64,000 bases of DNA, taken from Agromyces sp. NDB4Y10 (lineage in GTDB: Bacteria; Actinomycetota; Actinomycetes; Actinomycetales; Microbacteriaceae). The notes under the pieces were generated by a model. That model was not told the DNA's origin. It saw only the letters and a list, made by a program, of their open reading frames with translations, and did no database searches. The translations under genes and the position numbers were made by a program. The stretch's first letter is position 1. Each line of letters starts with the position of its first letter. Positions 1 to 7,502 of the stretch are shown here, piece by piece. The stretch spans positions 1 to 64,000 of the forward strand of contig NZ_LQGY01000002.1 of the NCBI RefSeq assembly GCF_001620055.1, read 5' to 3'.

Positions 1-2
1 CG

Positions 3-521
3 GGATCCTCGTGCTGCCGGGTCTCGCCGCCGGCGCCGCCGGCCCCGCCCGCCTACGGCGGAGGGTCGCCGTTCGACACCGGCGCCGCCGAGTCGCCCGC
101 CGCCGCCGCAGCGTACGACGGGACCCCGCAGTCCGCCTACGGCGCCGCGCCGAGCGCGGCCTACGGCTCCGCGCCGGGCGCCCCGGACGCGGGATACGGC
201 GCCGGGTACGGCTCCGCGCCCTACCAGCCGGCCCCGGCCAAGCCCACCGCGGTGTTCAGCATCATCTCGCTGATCGCGGGCATCATCGGCATCATCGGCT
301 CCGGCATCGTGATCATCCCCTTCGTCGGCGGCATCCTGCAGCTGATCGTGCCCGCCGCGGCCGTCGTGCTGGGCTTCATCGGCCGCCGCAAGGAGCCGTG
401 GGCCAAGGGCATGTGGCTGACCGGCATCGTGCTCGGCTTCGTCGGGATCGCGATCGCGCTCATCTCGATCGTCGCCTGGGCGGCGCTCTTCGCGGTCAGC
501 GACACCTCGTACACGTACTGA
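3..521 (+). CDS. DUF4190-like membrane protein, 5' end outside the window
   Basis: The reading frame is open from the window edge, so only the last 172 codons are present. The first ~80 residues are a low-complexity Pro/Ala/Gly/Tyr tract with repeated AYG and GYG units, probably a disordered cytoplasmic tail. Two hydrophobic segments follow (about residues 83-120 and 135-165), separated by a short basic loop with GRRKEPWAKG. This plan is typical of small actinobacterial DUF4190 proteins, whose function is unknown. A GTG at 252 could serve as an internal start but would leave out the in-frame Pro-rich part, so I read it as an internal codon. The next gene is another protein of the same type. 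Confidence 0.7.
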   Translation, partial: GSSCCRVSPPAPPAPPAYGGGSPFDTGAAESPAAAAAYDGTPQSAYGAAPSAAYGSAPGAPDAGYGAGYGSAPYQPAPAKPTAVFSIISLIAGIIGIIGSGIVIIPFVGGILQLIVPAAAVVLGFIGRRKEPWAKGMWLTGIVLGFVGIAIALISIVAWAALFAVSDTSYTY

Positions 522-532
522 GGACGGCGCGG

Positions 533-1003
533 GTGAGCGACGAGCGGATGCCCCGCGGCGACGAGCGCGCCGCGCCGGGCGGATCGCCGTCGCCACCCGA
601 GCCCGACGCGCTCCGCGGGATCGACACGTCCCCGCCGGCGCCCCAGCGGGAATTCGACGTGCCGTACGACACGGGCGAGCTGCACGGGCTCCCCACGGGG
701 CAGCTCCTCGCGCTCGGGCGCCCGGCCCCCGAGCCCGAGTACGTCGAAGAGGAGGAGCAGCGTCGGTTCTGGAGCCGGCTCTCGGCGGGGCTCGGCATCC
801 CGGGCGCCGTCGCATCGCTGTTCGTCGGCTGGATGCTCCCGCTGTCGATCGCGGCGATCGTGTTCGGGGTGATGGGCCTCCGTCGCGAGGAGGGCGCGCG
901 CGTCCCGGCCTTCATCGGCATCGGCACCGGCATCGCGGGGCTCGTCTTCTCGGGCGTGTGGATCGGCTACTACGCCATCGTCTTCGGCGCGCTGCCGCGC
1001 TGA
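533..1003 (+). CDS. DUF4190-like small membrane protein
   Basis: A 156-residue protein. I start it at GTG 533, 11 bases after the previous stop, with GAGG just upstream, so the two genes are probably co-transcribed. Residues 1-75 are hydrophilic and Pro-rich, an acidic EEEEQ stretch and FWSRL follow, and the last ~80 residues hold two membrane segments joined by GLRREEGARVP. The tail-plus-two-helices plan matches the previous gene, so the pair may be a tandem duplication that has diverged. Function unknown. The start is inferred; the ATG at 548 would remove only five residues. Confidence 0.65.
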   Translation: MSDERMPRGDERAAPGGSPSPPEPDALRGIDTSPPAPQREFDVPYDTGELHGLPTGQLLALGRPAPEPEYVEEEEQRRFWSRLSAGLGIPGAVASLFVGWMLPLSIAAIVFGVMGLRREEGARVPAFIGIGTGIAGLVFSGVWIGYYAIVFGALPR

Positions 1004-1039
1004 GTCGTCCCGGCGGATGCCGCGGGCGATCCGCGCCGG

Positions 1040-2227
1040 TCAGAGCCGCTCGACGAGCAGGGCGACGTGGCGACCCTCCTCGCGCGTCAGCACGACGGTC
1101 GCCGCGGTGTCGCCCTTCAGCTTCAGGCGCGTGCGGAGTGCCGCCGGGTCGACGTCGACGCCGCGCTTCTTGATCTCGAGCGTGCCGACGCCGCGGGAGT
1201 GCAGCGCCTGGCGGAGGTGCCGTTCATCGGCGGGCAGTCGCTCGATCACGCGGAATCCGCGGGCGAACGGGCTGTCGAACTCGCGATCGGCCGTGAGGTA
1301 GGCGATGCCCTCGCTGAGCATCCACCCGCCGTTGGCCCGGGCGAGGTCGCCGATCAGCCGCGCTCGGATGACCGCGCCGTCGGGCTCGTACAGGTAGTCG
1401 CCGAGCGGGCCCACGGGCGCGTCCTCGCTGTCGGCCGGGGCGACGAGCTCGTGCGCCGCGTCCCCGCGGATGACGAGGGCGGCGCGTCCGACGCCCGGCC
1501 GGGCCAGCGGCCCGGTCCAGACCGCGAGCTCGACCACGTCGCCGTCGACCGACACCCACTGCGCCTCGGTGCCGGCGGGGACGAGGTCGCGGTCGGTGCC
1601 GGGCCCGAGCTTCACGCCGACCGGCATCCGCTCGGCCAGGCCGAACGCGAAGTCGAGCGACGGCGAGTAGTCGGCGGCATCCGCGATCCGCTTGGTCGTG
1701 CCGCCCGCGGTGGTGCGTCGCGCCGGGTCGAGCCACGCGGCGTCGATGCCGCCGAGGGGCACGTCCTCTGCCGCGGAGTGCAGCACCTGCGCACGCGGGA
1801 ACGGCGTCAGGTTGAACGCGGCGATCGCCGCGGTCACCTCGTCCGCGTCGGCGGCGGTCACCTCCAGGTCCATCGCGGCGAACGCCAGCGCGTCGCCGCC
1901 GATGCCGCAGCCGAGGTCGGCGACGTGGCGGAGGCCGGCCCGCGCGTACCGGCCGGCGTGGAGGGCGGCGACGCGGAGCCGGGTGGCCTGCTCGAGCCCG
2001 GGCTCGGTGAAGAGCATGCGATCGGCGAACTCGCCGAACTTCGCGCGCGCCCTGGCCCGCAGACGCGACTGCGTCAGGACGGCGGCGACGAGGCCGGGGG
2101 AGTGCCCCCTGCGTCGCAGGTCGGCGACCGTCTTCACGACGTCCTCGCGGCCGGTCCAGGCGGGCAGGGAGTCGAGCAGGTCGAGCCCTTCGGGTGAGAG
2201 CAGTTCGACGAGCTCGGCGCGTTCCAC
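1040..2227 (-). CDS. Class I SAM-dependent methyltransferase with THUMP-like C-terminal domain
   Basis: A 395-residue protein starting at a GTG. The methyltransferase motif I is [14 protein letters not shown] (about residues 101-114); [10 protein letters not shown] follows as the acidic loop that binds the SAM ribose, and [10 protein letters not shown] resembles the (N/D)PP(Y/F) catalytic motif with an extra Arg pair. The C-terminal part (about 320-395, with [16 protein letters not shown]) matches the THUMP-like domain seen in actinobacterial proteins of this type, so the substrate is probably an RNA, but this has not been shown. The gene is divergent from groES and is probably leaderless, with TAGCGT six bases before the start. 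Confidence 0.8.
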   Translation of the reverse strand: MERAELVELLSPEGLDLLDSLPAWTGREDVVKTVADLRRRGHSPGLVAAVLTQSRLRARARAKFGEFADRMLFTEPGLEQATRLRVAALHAGRYARAGLRHVADLGCGIGGDALAFAAMDLEVTAADADEVTAAIAAFNLTPFPRAQVLHSAAEDVPLGGIDAAWLDPARRTTAGGTTKRIADAADYSPSLDFAFGLAERMPVGVKLGPGTDRDLVPAGTEAQWVSVDGDVVELAVWTGPLARPGVGRAALVIRGDAAHELVAPADSEDAPVGPLGDYLYEPDGAVIRARLIGDLARANGGWMLSEGIAYLTADREFDSPFARGFRVIERLPADERHLRQALHSRGVGTLEIKKRGVDVDPAALRTRLKLKGDTAATVVLTREEGRHVALLVERL

Positions 2228-2233
2228 GCGGAC

Positions 2234-2239
2234 ACGCTA
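2234..2239 (-). promoter_or_regulatory. -10 box of the methyltransferase gene (leaderless)
   Basis: TAGCGT on the minus strand ends six bases before the GTG at 2227, so transcription should begin at or next to the start codon. I see no clear -35 box and no Shine-Dalgarno sequence. Confidence 0.45.
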
Positions 2240-2254
2240 GCACCGCGGCATCCG

Positions 2255-2281
2255 CTGGCACTCACGTTGCACGAGTGCCAG
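2255..2281 (+). promoter_or_regulatory. Upstream CIRCE-type HrcA operator of groES
   Basis: CTGGCACTC and GAGTGCCAG form a perfect 9-bp inverted repeat around a 9-base spacer. This is the CIRCE geometry (TTAGCACTC-N9-GAGTGCTAA) with changes only at the outer bases. The -35 box TTGCAC lies inside the spacer and right next to the second arm, so a bound HrcA repressor would block RNA polymerase directly. Confidence 0.75.
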
Positions 2282-2295
2282 AACCGCCCTAGACT
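2267..2295 (+). promoter_or_regulatory. groES promoter
   Basis: TTGCAC (2267-2272) and TAGACT (2290-2295) are separated by exactly 17 bases. The expected start of transcription, near 2302, falls inside the downstream CIRCE element. The promoter is therefore framed by two operators. Confidence 0.7.
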
Positions 2296-2299
2296 CCTG

Positions 2300-2326
2300 T
2301 TAGCACTCTCATTCAGAGGCTGCTAA
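2300..2326 (+). promoter_or_regulatory. Downstream CIRCE operator of groES
   Basis: TTAGCACTC, a 9-base spacer, then GGCTGCTAA. The left arm is exact CIRCE; the right arm differs from GAGTGCTAA at two bases. The element covers the predicted transcription start and lies 30 bases before the groES start codon. HrcA is the known CIRCE repressor; hrcA itself is not in this window. Confidence 0.85.
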
Positions 2327-2356
2327 CCCCAGTCTTCGTCAAGAAAGAGGTCAACC

Positions 2357-2653
2357 GTGTCGGTTTCCATCAAGCCGCTCGAGGATCGCATCGTCATCAA
2401 GCAGGTCGAGGCCGAGCAGACCACCGCGTCGGGTCTGGTCATCCCCGACACCGCCAAGGAGAAGCCCCAGGAGGGCGAGGTCGTGGCCGTGGGCCCGGGC
2501 CGCATCGACGACAACGGCAACCGGATCCCGCTCGACGTGGCCGTCGGCGACAAGGTCATCTACTCCAAGTACGGCGGCACCGAGGTGAAGTTCGGCGGCG
2601 ACGAGTTCCTCGTCCTCTCGGCCCGCGACGTGCTCGCGGTCGTCGTCCGCTAG
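2357..2653 (+). CDS. groES: Co-chaperonin GroES (Hsp10)
   Basis: 98 residues, the usual length. GroES forms the heptameric lid of the GroEL folding chamber in the cytoplasm. Recognisable features are the N-terminal SIKPLEDRI, the mobile loop around residues 18-35 with GLVIPDTA, which contacts GroEL, and the C-terminal region with [10 protein letters not shown] and [13 protein letters not shown]. The start is GTG 2357 with AAAGAGG upstream. Regulation is by two CIRCE elements. No groEL follows: a terminator hairpin and then a permease gene come next, so the matching GroEL must be encoded elsewhere. Confidence 0.97.
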   Translation: MSVSIKPLEDRIVIKQVEAEQTTASGLVIPDTAKEKPQEGEVVAVGPGRIDDNGNRIPLDVAVGDKVIYSKYGGTEVKFGGDEFLVLSARDVLAVVVR

Positions 2654-2670
2654 TCGGTCCGACAACCTCC

Positions 2671-2702
2671 GCGGCCCGGATGCCACACGGCATCCGGGCC
2701 GC
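2671..2702 (+). terminator. groES terminator hairpin
   Basis: A perfect 14-bp stem (GCGGCCCGGATGCC with its complement) and a 4-base ACAC loop start 18 bases after the groES stop. There is no U tract, as is common in high-GC actinobacteria. Confidence 0.7.
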
Positions 2703-2815
2703 GTCGTCGTCTCCGGCGGGGGATCGTCCCCGGGGCGACCGGGCGGGAGCGCCTGCGGCGGGATGTCGACGAATTCCGGCAGTCCCGCAGCGTCGGTCGT
2801 GTCGGCCGCCGAGCG

Positions 2816-2821
2816 TAGGCT
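2816..2821 (+). promoter_or_regulatory. -10 box of rarD-like gene (leaderless)
   Basis: TAGGCT ends six bases before the GTG at 2828, and no Shine-Dalgarno sequence is present, so the mRNA is probably leaderless. Confidence 0.45.
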
Positions 2822-2827
2822 TTCCCG

Positions 2828-3778
2828 GTGAGCACCGCACCCACCGTCGCCGACGCCCGCCCCTCGCCCGCGGGCGTGAGCCGGAGCGGGCTCGTCTATG
2901 CCGTCGCGGCCTACGGGCTCTGGGGATTCCTGCCGATCTACTTCATCGCCCTGGCGCCTACGGGGCCGGTCGAGATCGTCGCCTGGCGCATCCTGCTCTC
3001 GCTCGTGTTCTGCGCCCTTCTCATCGCCGCCACGAGGTCCTGGCGGGCCTTCCGCGCGCTGCTGCGCGACCGCCGCGTCGTGCTGACGATGGGGGCCGCC
3101 GGCGCGCTCATCTTCGTCAACTGGCTCACCTACGTCTTCGCCACGCTCAACGGGCAGGTCGTCGAGGCCGCGCTCGGCTACTTCATCAACCCGATCGTCA
3201 CCGTCTTCCTCGGGGTGATCGTCCTGCGCGAGCGCCTCAACGCGACGCAGTGGACCGCCGTCGGAATCTCGATCGTCGCGGTCGTCGTCCTCGCCGTCGG
3301 CTACGGGCAGCTGCCGTGGATCGCGCTGGTGCTCGCCTTCAGCTTCGGCTTCTACGGGCTCATCAAGAAGCGCGTGGGCCACCGCGTCGACGCCGTGTCG
3401 GGACTGACGCTCGAGACCGCGTGGCTCGCCCCGTTCGCCGCCGTGCTGCTCGTGGTCGTGGGCGCGACCGGCGCCATGACGATGGGAACTGCGGGGGTGT
3501 GGCACACGGTGCTGCTGCTCGCCGCGGGGGCCGTGACCGCGATCCCGCTCCTGCTGTTCGCCGCCGCATCGCGCCGGCTGCCGCTGACCTACATGGGTTT
3601 CATCCAGTACTTCGCGCCATTCATCCAGTTCCTGGTCGGCGTGGTCGTGCTGCGCGAGCCGATGCCGCTCGAACGGTGGATCGGGTTCGGACTGGTCTGG
3701 GTCGCCCTCGCGGTGCTCACGTTCGATCTCCTGCGGGGGGCTCGCGCCCGTCGTGCGGCGGCCGTCGAGCCCGTCTGA
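2828..3778 (+). CDS. rarD: EamA/RarD-family permease
   Basis: A 316-residue inner-membrane protein with about ten hydrophobic helices arranged as two EamA repeats (about residues 20-150 and 165-305). The stretch YGLWGFLPIYF near the N-terminus is characteristic of RarD, and the second repeat holds RRLPLTYMGFIQYFAPF, another RarD hallmark. RarD belongs to the drug/metabolite transporter superfamily; its natural substrate is not established. The start is a GTG with no ribosome site, consistent with the leaderless promoter. It stands alone between groES and the binding-protein gene. Confidence 0.88.
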   Translation: MSTAPTVADARPSPAGVSRSGLVYAVAAYGLWGFLPIYFIALAPTGPVEIVAWRILLSLVFCALLIAATRSWRAFRALLRDRRVVLTMGAAGALIFVNWLTYVFATLNGQVVEAALGYFINPIVTVFLGVIVLRERLNATQWTAVGISIVAVVVLAVGYGQLPWIALVLAFSFGFYGLIKKRVGHRVDAVSGLTLETAWLAPFAAVLLVVVGATGAMTMGTAGVWHTVLLLAAGAVTAIPLLLFAAASRRLPLTYMGFIQYFAPFIQFLVGVVVLREPMPLERWIGFGLVWVALAVLTFDLLRGARARRAAAVEPV

Positions 3779-3782
3779 CCCG

Positions 3783-3796
3783 CCCCCGATCGGGGG
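3783..3796 (+). terminator. Possible terminator after rarD
   Basis: CCCCCGATCGGGGG, a five-bp GC stem around GATC, begins five bases after the rarD stop. It is short and has no U tract, so I am unsure of it. Confidence 0.3.
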
Positions 3797-3942
3797 GTCC
3801 GAGCGCGGCTGCGGGCCGGATTCCGCTTTGCCGGAAGCGTGCGCGAACCGGCTGGTCGACGCGGGTTTCGTGCGCAGAACGACGCATGCGCGGCGATGTC
3901 GTCGCGAAGCGGTGGGTGTTACCGGGTTGTGATCCGATGTCC

Positions 3943-3969
3943 TTGTTTCCGCATTGGCCGGGCAATACT
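3943..3969 (+). promoter_or_regulatory. Possible promoter of the amino-acid binding-protein gene
   Basis: TTGTTT and AATACT with a 15-base spacer, about 65 bases before the start codon. The AT content is higher than in the surroundings, but the spacer is short for a sigma-A-type promoter. Confidence 0.3.
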
Positions 3970-4033
3970 GTCAAAACCATCGGTGTCGCAAGGCACCGGG
4001 AAGTGTCCCAATCCTTCAGTCCCAAGGAGCAAC

Positions 4034-5338
4034 ATGAGCGTATTCGCGAAGGCACGGGCCTCGCGCTCGGGTCGCGCAGCTTGGACGGGCATCGCCATCG
4101 CCGGCGTCAGTGCCCTCCTCCTGACCGCGTGCAGCACGGGCGGCACCAGCGAGCCCGAGGAGTCCGAGGCGCCCGCCGAGACCGGCGACGCCCAGCCCAT
4201 CGAGGCGGGCGAGCGCGACCTCACCCTCAAGGTCGGCACGATCCTCCCGCAGTCGGGTGCGCTCGCGTTCCTCGGCCCGCCCGAGGAGGCCGGCGTGGCG
4301 CTCGCCGCGCAGGACATCAACGACGCCGACCTGGGCCTCCAGGTCGAGGTCGTCTACCGCGACTCCGGCGACACCACGACCGACACCGCGACCGTCTCGG
4401 TCACCGACCTCCTCTCGCAGGACGTGTCGGCGATCATCGGCGCCGCCTCGTCGGGTGTGTCGAAGACCGTCATCGACCAGATCGTCGCCGCGGGCGTGGT
4501 GCAGTTCTCGCCCGCCAACACGTCGGCCGACTTCACCAACTACGACGACAACAACCTGTACTGGCGCACGGCTCCGTCCGACGTCCTGCAGGGCGAGGTG
4601 CTCGGCAACCTCATCGCCGAGGACGGCAACGCCACGCTCGGCATGATCGTCCTGAACGACGCCTACGGCACGGGCCTCGCGCAGTTCACGCGCGACGCGT
4701 TCGAGGCCGCGGGCGGCGAGGTCGTCGCCGAGGCGCTCTTCAACGAGGGCGACTCGAGCTTCGACGCGCAGATCTCCGAGGTCACGGCGGCCAACCCCGA
4801 CGCGATCGCGCTGATCACGTTCGACCAGGCGAAGATCATCACGCCGGCCCTCGTCGGCAGCGGCTACCCCGGCGACAAGCTGTACTTCGTCGACGGCAAC
4901 CTGTCCGACTACAGCGCGGACTTCGCGCCCGGCCTCGTCGCCGGCTCGAAGGGCACGCTGCCCGGTCTCGACGTGGGCACCCTCGGTGACTTCACCGACC
5001 GCCTGCTCGAGGTCGACCCGGCCCTGCAGGACTACAGCTACGCGGCTGAGTCCTACGACGCGCTGGTCCTCATCGCGCTCGCGGCCTACGCGGCCAACAG
5101 CGTCGAGGGCACCGACATCGCGTCGTACCTGCGCCAGGTCTCGGGCGGTTCGGGCGAGGGCGAGAAGGTCGACACCTTCGCCGCCGGCGCCGAGGCGCTC
5201 GCCGAGGGCAACCAGATCGACTACGACGGCCCGTCCGGCCCGGTCACGTTCGACGAGAACGGCGACCCGACCGAGGCGACCATCGGTATCTTCCAGTACC
5301 TGGACGACAACACGTACGAGCGCATCGGCGACGGCTGA
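4034..5338 (+). CDS. Branched-chain amino-acid ABC transporter substrate-binding lipoprotein
   Basis: A 434-residue secreted lipoprotein. A basic N-terminus, a hydrophobic stretch and the lipobox LTAC (Cys near residue 31) give lipid anchoring to the outer face of the membrane. An acidic linker rich in Glu and Pro (about 35-60) leads into a Peripla_BP_6/LivJ-type fold: VGTILPQSGALAFLG at its start, IIGAASSGVSKTV in the hinge-proximal part. I chose ATG 4034 because AAGGAG lies seven bases upstream and the signal peptide begins there. It should deliver amino acids to LivHMGF, encoded just downstream on the opposite strand. The exact ligand cannot be read from the sequence. Confidence 0.88.
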   Translation: MSVFAKARASRSGRAAWTGIAIAGVSALLLTACSTGGTSEPEESEAPAETGDAQPIEAGERDLTLKVGTILPQSGALAFLGPPEEAGVALAAQDINDADLGLQVEVVYRDSGDTTTDTATVSVTDLLSQDVSAIIGAASSGVSKTVIDQIVAAGVVQFSPANTSADFTNYDDNNLYWRTAPSDVLQGEVLGNLIAEDGNATLGMIVLNDAYGTGLAQFTRDAFEAAGGEVVAEALFNEGDSSFDAQISEVTAANPDAIALITFDQAKIITPALVGSGYPGDKLYFVDGNLSDYSADFAPGLVAGSKGTLPGLDVGTLGDFTDRLLEVDPALQDYSYAAESYDALVLIALAAYAANSVEGTDIASYLRQVSGGSGEGEKVDTFAAGAEALAEGNQIDYDGPSGPVTFDENGDPTEATIGIFQYLDDNTYERIGDG

Positions 5339-5350
5339 TCCACTCGCACA

Positions 5351-5382
5351 CGAAGGGCCCCGGCTTCGGCCGGGGCCCTTCG
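5351..5382 (+). terminator. Terminator of the binding-protein gene
   Basis: A perfect 14-bp stem (CGAAGGGCCCCGGC) closed by a TTCG tetraloop begins 13 bases after the stop codon. It is one of the strongest hairpins in the window. Confidence 0.85.
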
Positions 5383-5778
5383 GCGTGTCCGGGGGTCGGT
5401 GGCCGGAGACCGCATCGGGAACCCTGACGCGGGGCGGGCAGCACCCGACGCATGGGTGACCGGGCGCAGCTCGGCAGCCGTCAGCGGGGCGTCGGCGCGG
5501 TGCGCGATGGCGCCCCGCAGATGGGCGCACGCAGCCGCATGCGCCCGTACGCAGCCGTAACGCGTACATGCGGCCGTACGCGCCCGTACGCGCCCGTACG
5601 CGGCCGCCCACGGACGCCCAGGACGAAGACCGCTCGTCCCCGTCGACGCGCTCAGCGCCCGCTGGCGGGCGCGTGAGTCCCCGGCGGGTCCTCGCAGCCT
5701 GCCACGCCGCCTCGGCCCCGACGTCGGTCCGTGCGGCCGCCACGGCGGCCCCGCGGCCTCGGGGTGCAGACAGACGAA
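5383..5778 (+). other. Gene-free stretch between convergent transport genes
   Basis: About 400 bases between two terminators. The short open frames in it lack ribosome sites and recognisable sequence, so I see no gene. Its one distinct structure is the cluster of CCGTACGC repeats listed separately. Confidence 0.6.
5543..5601 (+). repeat. Cluster of 10-bp CCGTACGC repeats
   Basis: GCCCGTACGC occurs at 5543-5552, 5582-5591 and 5592-5601, and GGCCGTACGC at 5572-5581; the last three are direct tandem copies. Related pieces (GCAGCCGTAACGCGTACATGCG) fill the gap. Each unit contains the palindrome CGTACG. The region lies between two terminators and codes for nothing obvious. Confidence 0.7.
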
Positions 5779-5812
5779 CGGGGCGGAGGATGCCGCAGCA
5801 TCCCCCGCCCCG
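5779..5812 (-). terminator. Terminator of the liv operon
   Basis: A 15-bp stem with one A/C mismatch (CGGGGCGG, then GGATGC, and their complements) and a CGCA loop, starting 18 bases beyond the livF stop on the minus strand. It contains the GGATGC/GCATCC sequence that recurs across the window. Confidence 0.7.
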
Positions 5813-5830
5813 TCGTGTGCGAGTACGGTC

Positions 5831-6601
5831 CTACTCGTCCGTCCCGAGCGTGCCCAGGTAGAGCCCGATCACCTTGGGATCGTTGAGGAGGTCGCGACCG
5901 GTGCCCGTGTAGGCGTCGCGGCCCTGGTCGAGCACGTAGCCGCGGTCGCAGATCTGCAGGCAGCGGCGCGCGTTCTGCTCGACCATGATGGTCGTCACTC
6001 CCGCGCGGTTGATCTCCTTGACCCGGAGGAACGCCTCGTCCTGACGCACCGGCGAGAGGCCGGCGCTCGGCTCGTCGAGCAGCAGCACGTGCGGGCCCAT
6101 CATGAGCGCCCGCGACATCGCGACCATCTGGCGCTCGCCGCCCGAGAGCGAACCGGCGCGCTGGCCGAGTCGCTTCTTGAGGTCCGGGAAGATCTCGGTC
6201 ACGAACTCGAGCCGGTGCTTGAGGTCCTTGGGCTTCTGGAAGACGCCCATCTCGAGGTTCTCCTGGATGGAGAGCGAGGGGAACACGTTGTTCGTCTGCG
6301 GGACGAACCCGACCCCCTTGGCGACCAGCTTGTTCGCCTTGAGGTTGGTGATCTCCTCGCCCTGCAGGAAGATGCCGCCCTCGCGGACCTTCACGAGACC
6401 GAAGATCGACTTCAGCAGCGTCGACTTGCCGGCGCCGTTCGGGCCGATGATGCCGATGAGCTCGCCCTCGCGGGCGGTCAGCGAGCAGCTGTTGAGGATG
6501 TTGACGCCCGGCAGGTAGCCGGCCGTGACGTCCCGCACCTCGACGACCATGTCGCCCGTGGGCTCGAGCACCGGGCTCGCGGTGGGTTCACTGTTCGTCA
6601 T
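5831..6601 (-). CDS. livF: Branched-chain amino-acid ABC transporter ATP-binding protein LivF
   Basis: 256 residues; one of the two ATPase subunits that drive amino-acid uptake through LivH/LivM. The Walker A is GPNGAGKST (about residues 54-62), the signature LSGGERQ, the Walker B LLLDEPS, and the switch histidine is replaced by Gln in MVEQNARR, which is normal in LivF. LivF proteins are shorter than LivG, as here. It is the last gene of livHMGF and overlaps the end of livG by 14 bases, suggesting translational coupling. The start is an ATG at 6601. Confidence 0.92.
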   Translation of the reverse strand: MTNSEPTASPVLEPTGDMVVEVRDVTAGYLPGVNILNSCSLTAREGELIGIIGPNGAGKSTLLKSIFGLVKVREGGIFLQGEEITNLKANKLVAKGVGFVPQTNNVFPSLSIQENLEMGVFQKPKDLKHRLEFVTEIFPDLKKRLGQRAGSLSGGERQMVAMSRALMMGPHVLLLDEPSAGLSPVRQDEAFLRVKEINRAGVTTIMVEQNARRCLQICDRGYVLDQGRDAYTGTGRDLLNDPKVIGLYLGTLGTDE

Positions 6602-7502
6602 CGATGAGCTCCTTGATCGCCTCGACGTGGCCGGTGTCGGTCGAGCCGAGGTCCGTGTCGTGGTGGGCGCCGAGGTAGGCGTCGATCACGGCCTGGTCCT
6701 GCATGACCTCGTGCGGGTCGCCCTCGGCGACCACGCGGCCCTCGGCCATCACGATCACCCAGTCGGCGATGTGACGGACCATGTGCATGTCGTGCTCGAC
6801 GAACAGCACGGTCATGCCCTGGGCCTTGAGGTCGAGGATGTGGTCGAGCAGCGACTGGGTCAGCGCCGGGTTGACGCCGGCCATCGGCTCGTCGAGCATC
6901 ACGAGGGTCGGGTCGCTCATGAGCGCCCGCGCCATCTCGAGGAGCTTGCGCTGTCCGCCGGAGAGGCTCGCCGCGTAGTCGTCCTTCTTGGCGTCGAGCT
7001 TGAACCGCTTGAGCAGGTCCAGCGCCTTGTCCTCGATCTCGCGATCCTGCTTGCGCCAGAGCGACGGGATCAGTCCGCGGAAGATGTTCTCCCCGGTCTG
7101 GTCCTTGGCGCCGAGCTTCATGTTCTCCATGACGGAGAGCAGGCCCAGCGACTTCGTCAGCTGGAACGTGCGGATCAGGCCCATGCGCGCGACCCGGTAG
7201 GCCGGGATGTGCGCGAGCGAGCGGCCCTCGAAGGACCAGTCGCCCGTGTCGGGCTTGTCGAAGCCGGTCAGCAGGTTGAAGAAGGTCGTCTTGCCGGCAC
7301 CGTTCGGCCCGATGAGCGCCGTGATGGCGTTGCGCGGGATCTCGACGTGCTCGACGTCGACGGCCGTGAGGCCGCCGAACGTGCGCTTGACGCCGTCGGC
7401 GATGAGGATCGGGTCGACCTTCTTGACGCCCGGGGCGGGGTCGCCGACGTGGAGCCCGGTCGACTTGACGGGCTTGGCCTTGGGTGTGATTTCACTTGAC
7501 AA
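6588..7502 (-). CDS. livG: Branched-chain amino-acid ABC transporter ATP-binding protein LivG
   Basis: 304 residues from the start I prefer. Walker A GPNGAGKTT, signature LSGGQRK, Walker B VMLDEPM and the LivG-type ending VEHDMHMV are all present. The N-terminus is about 35 residues longer than in E. coli LivG. No ATG is available: two in-frame TTG codons lie at 7508 and 7502. AAGGAG (7515-7510) is one base from the first but seven from the second, so I take TTG 7502. The start overlaps the end of livM by 11 bases, so the two are probably translationally coupled. Confidence 0.88.
   Translation of the reverse strand: MSSEITPKAKPVKSTGLHVGDPAPGVKKVDPILIADGVKRTFGGLTAVDVEHVEIPRNAITALIGPNGAGKTTFFNLLTGFDKPDTGDWSFEGRSLAHIPAYRVARMGLIRTFQLTKSLGLLSVMENMKLGAKDQTGENIFRGLIPSLWRKQDREIEDKALDLLKRFKLDAKKDDYAASLSGGQRKLLEMARALMSDPTLVMLDEPMAGVNPALTQSLLDHILDLKAQGMTVLFVEHDMHMVRHIADWVIVMAEGRVVAEGDPHEVMQDQAVIDAYLGAHHDTDLGSTDTGHVEAIKELIDDEQ

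Noticed and set aside
5452-5676. A 74-codon open frame in the gap after the binding-protein gene
   Set aside because: No ribosome site, Arg-rich translation of the CCGTACGC repeats, no recognisable family.
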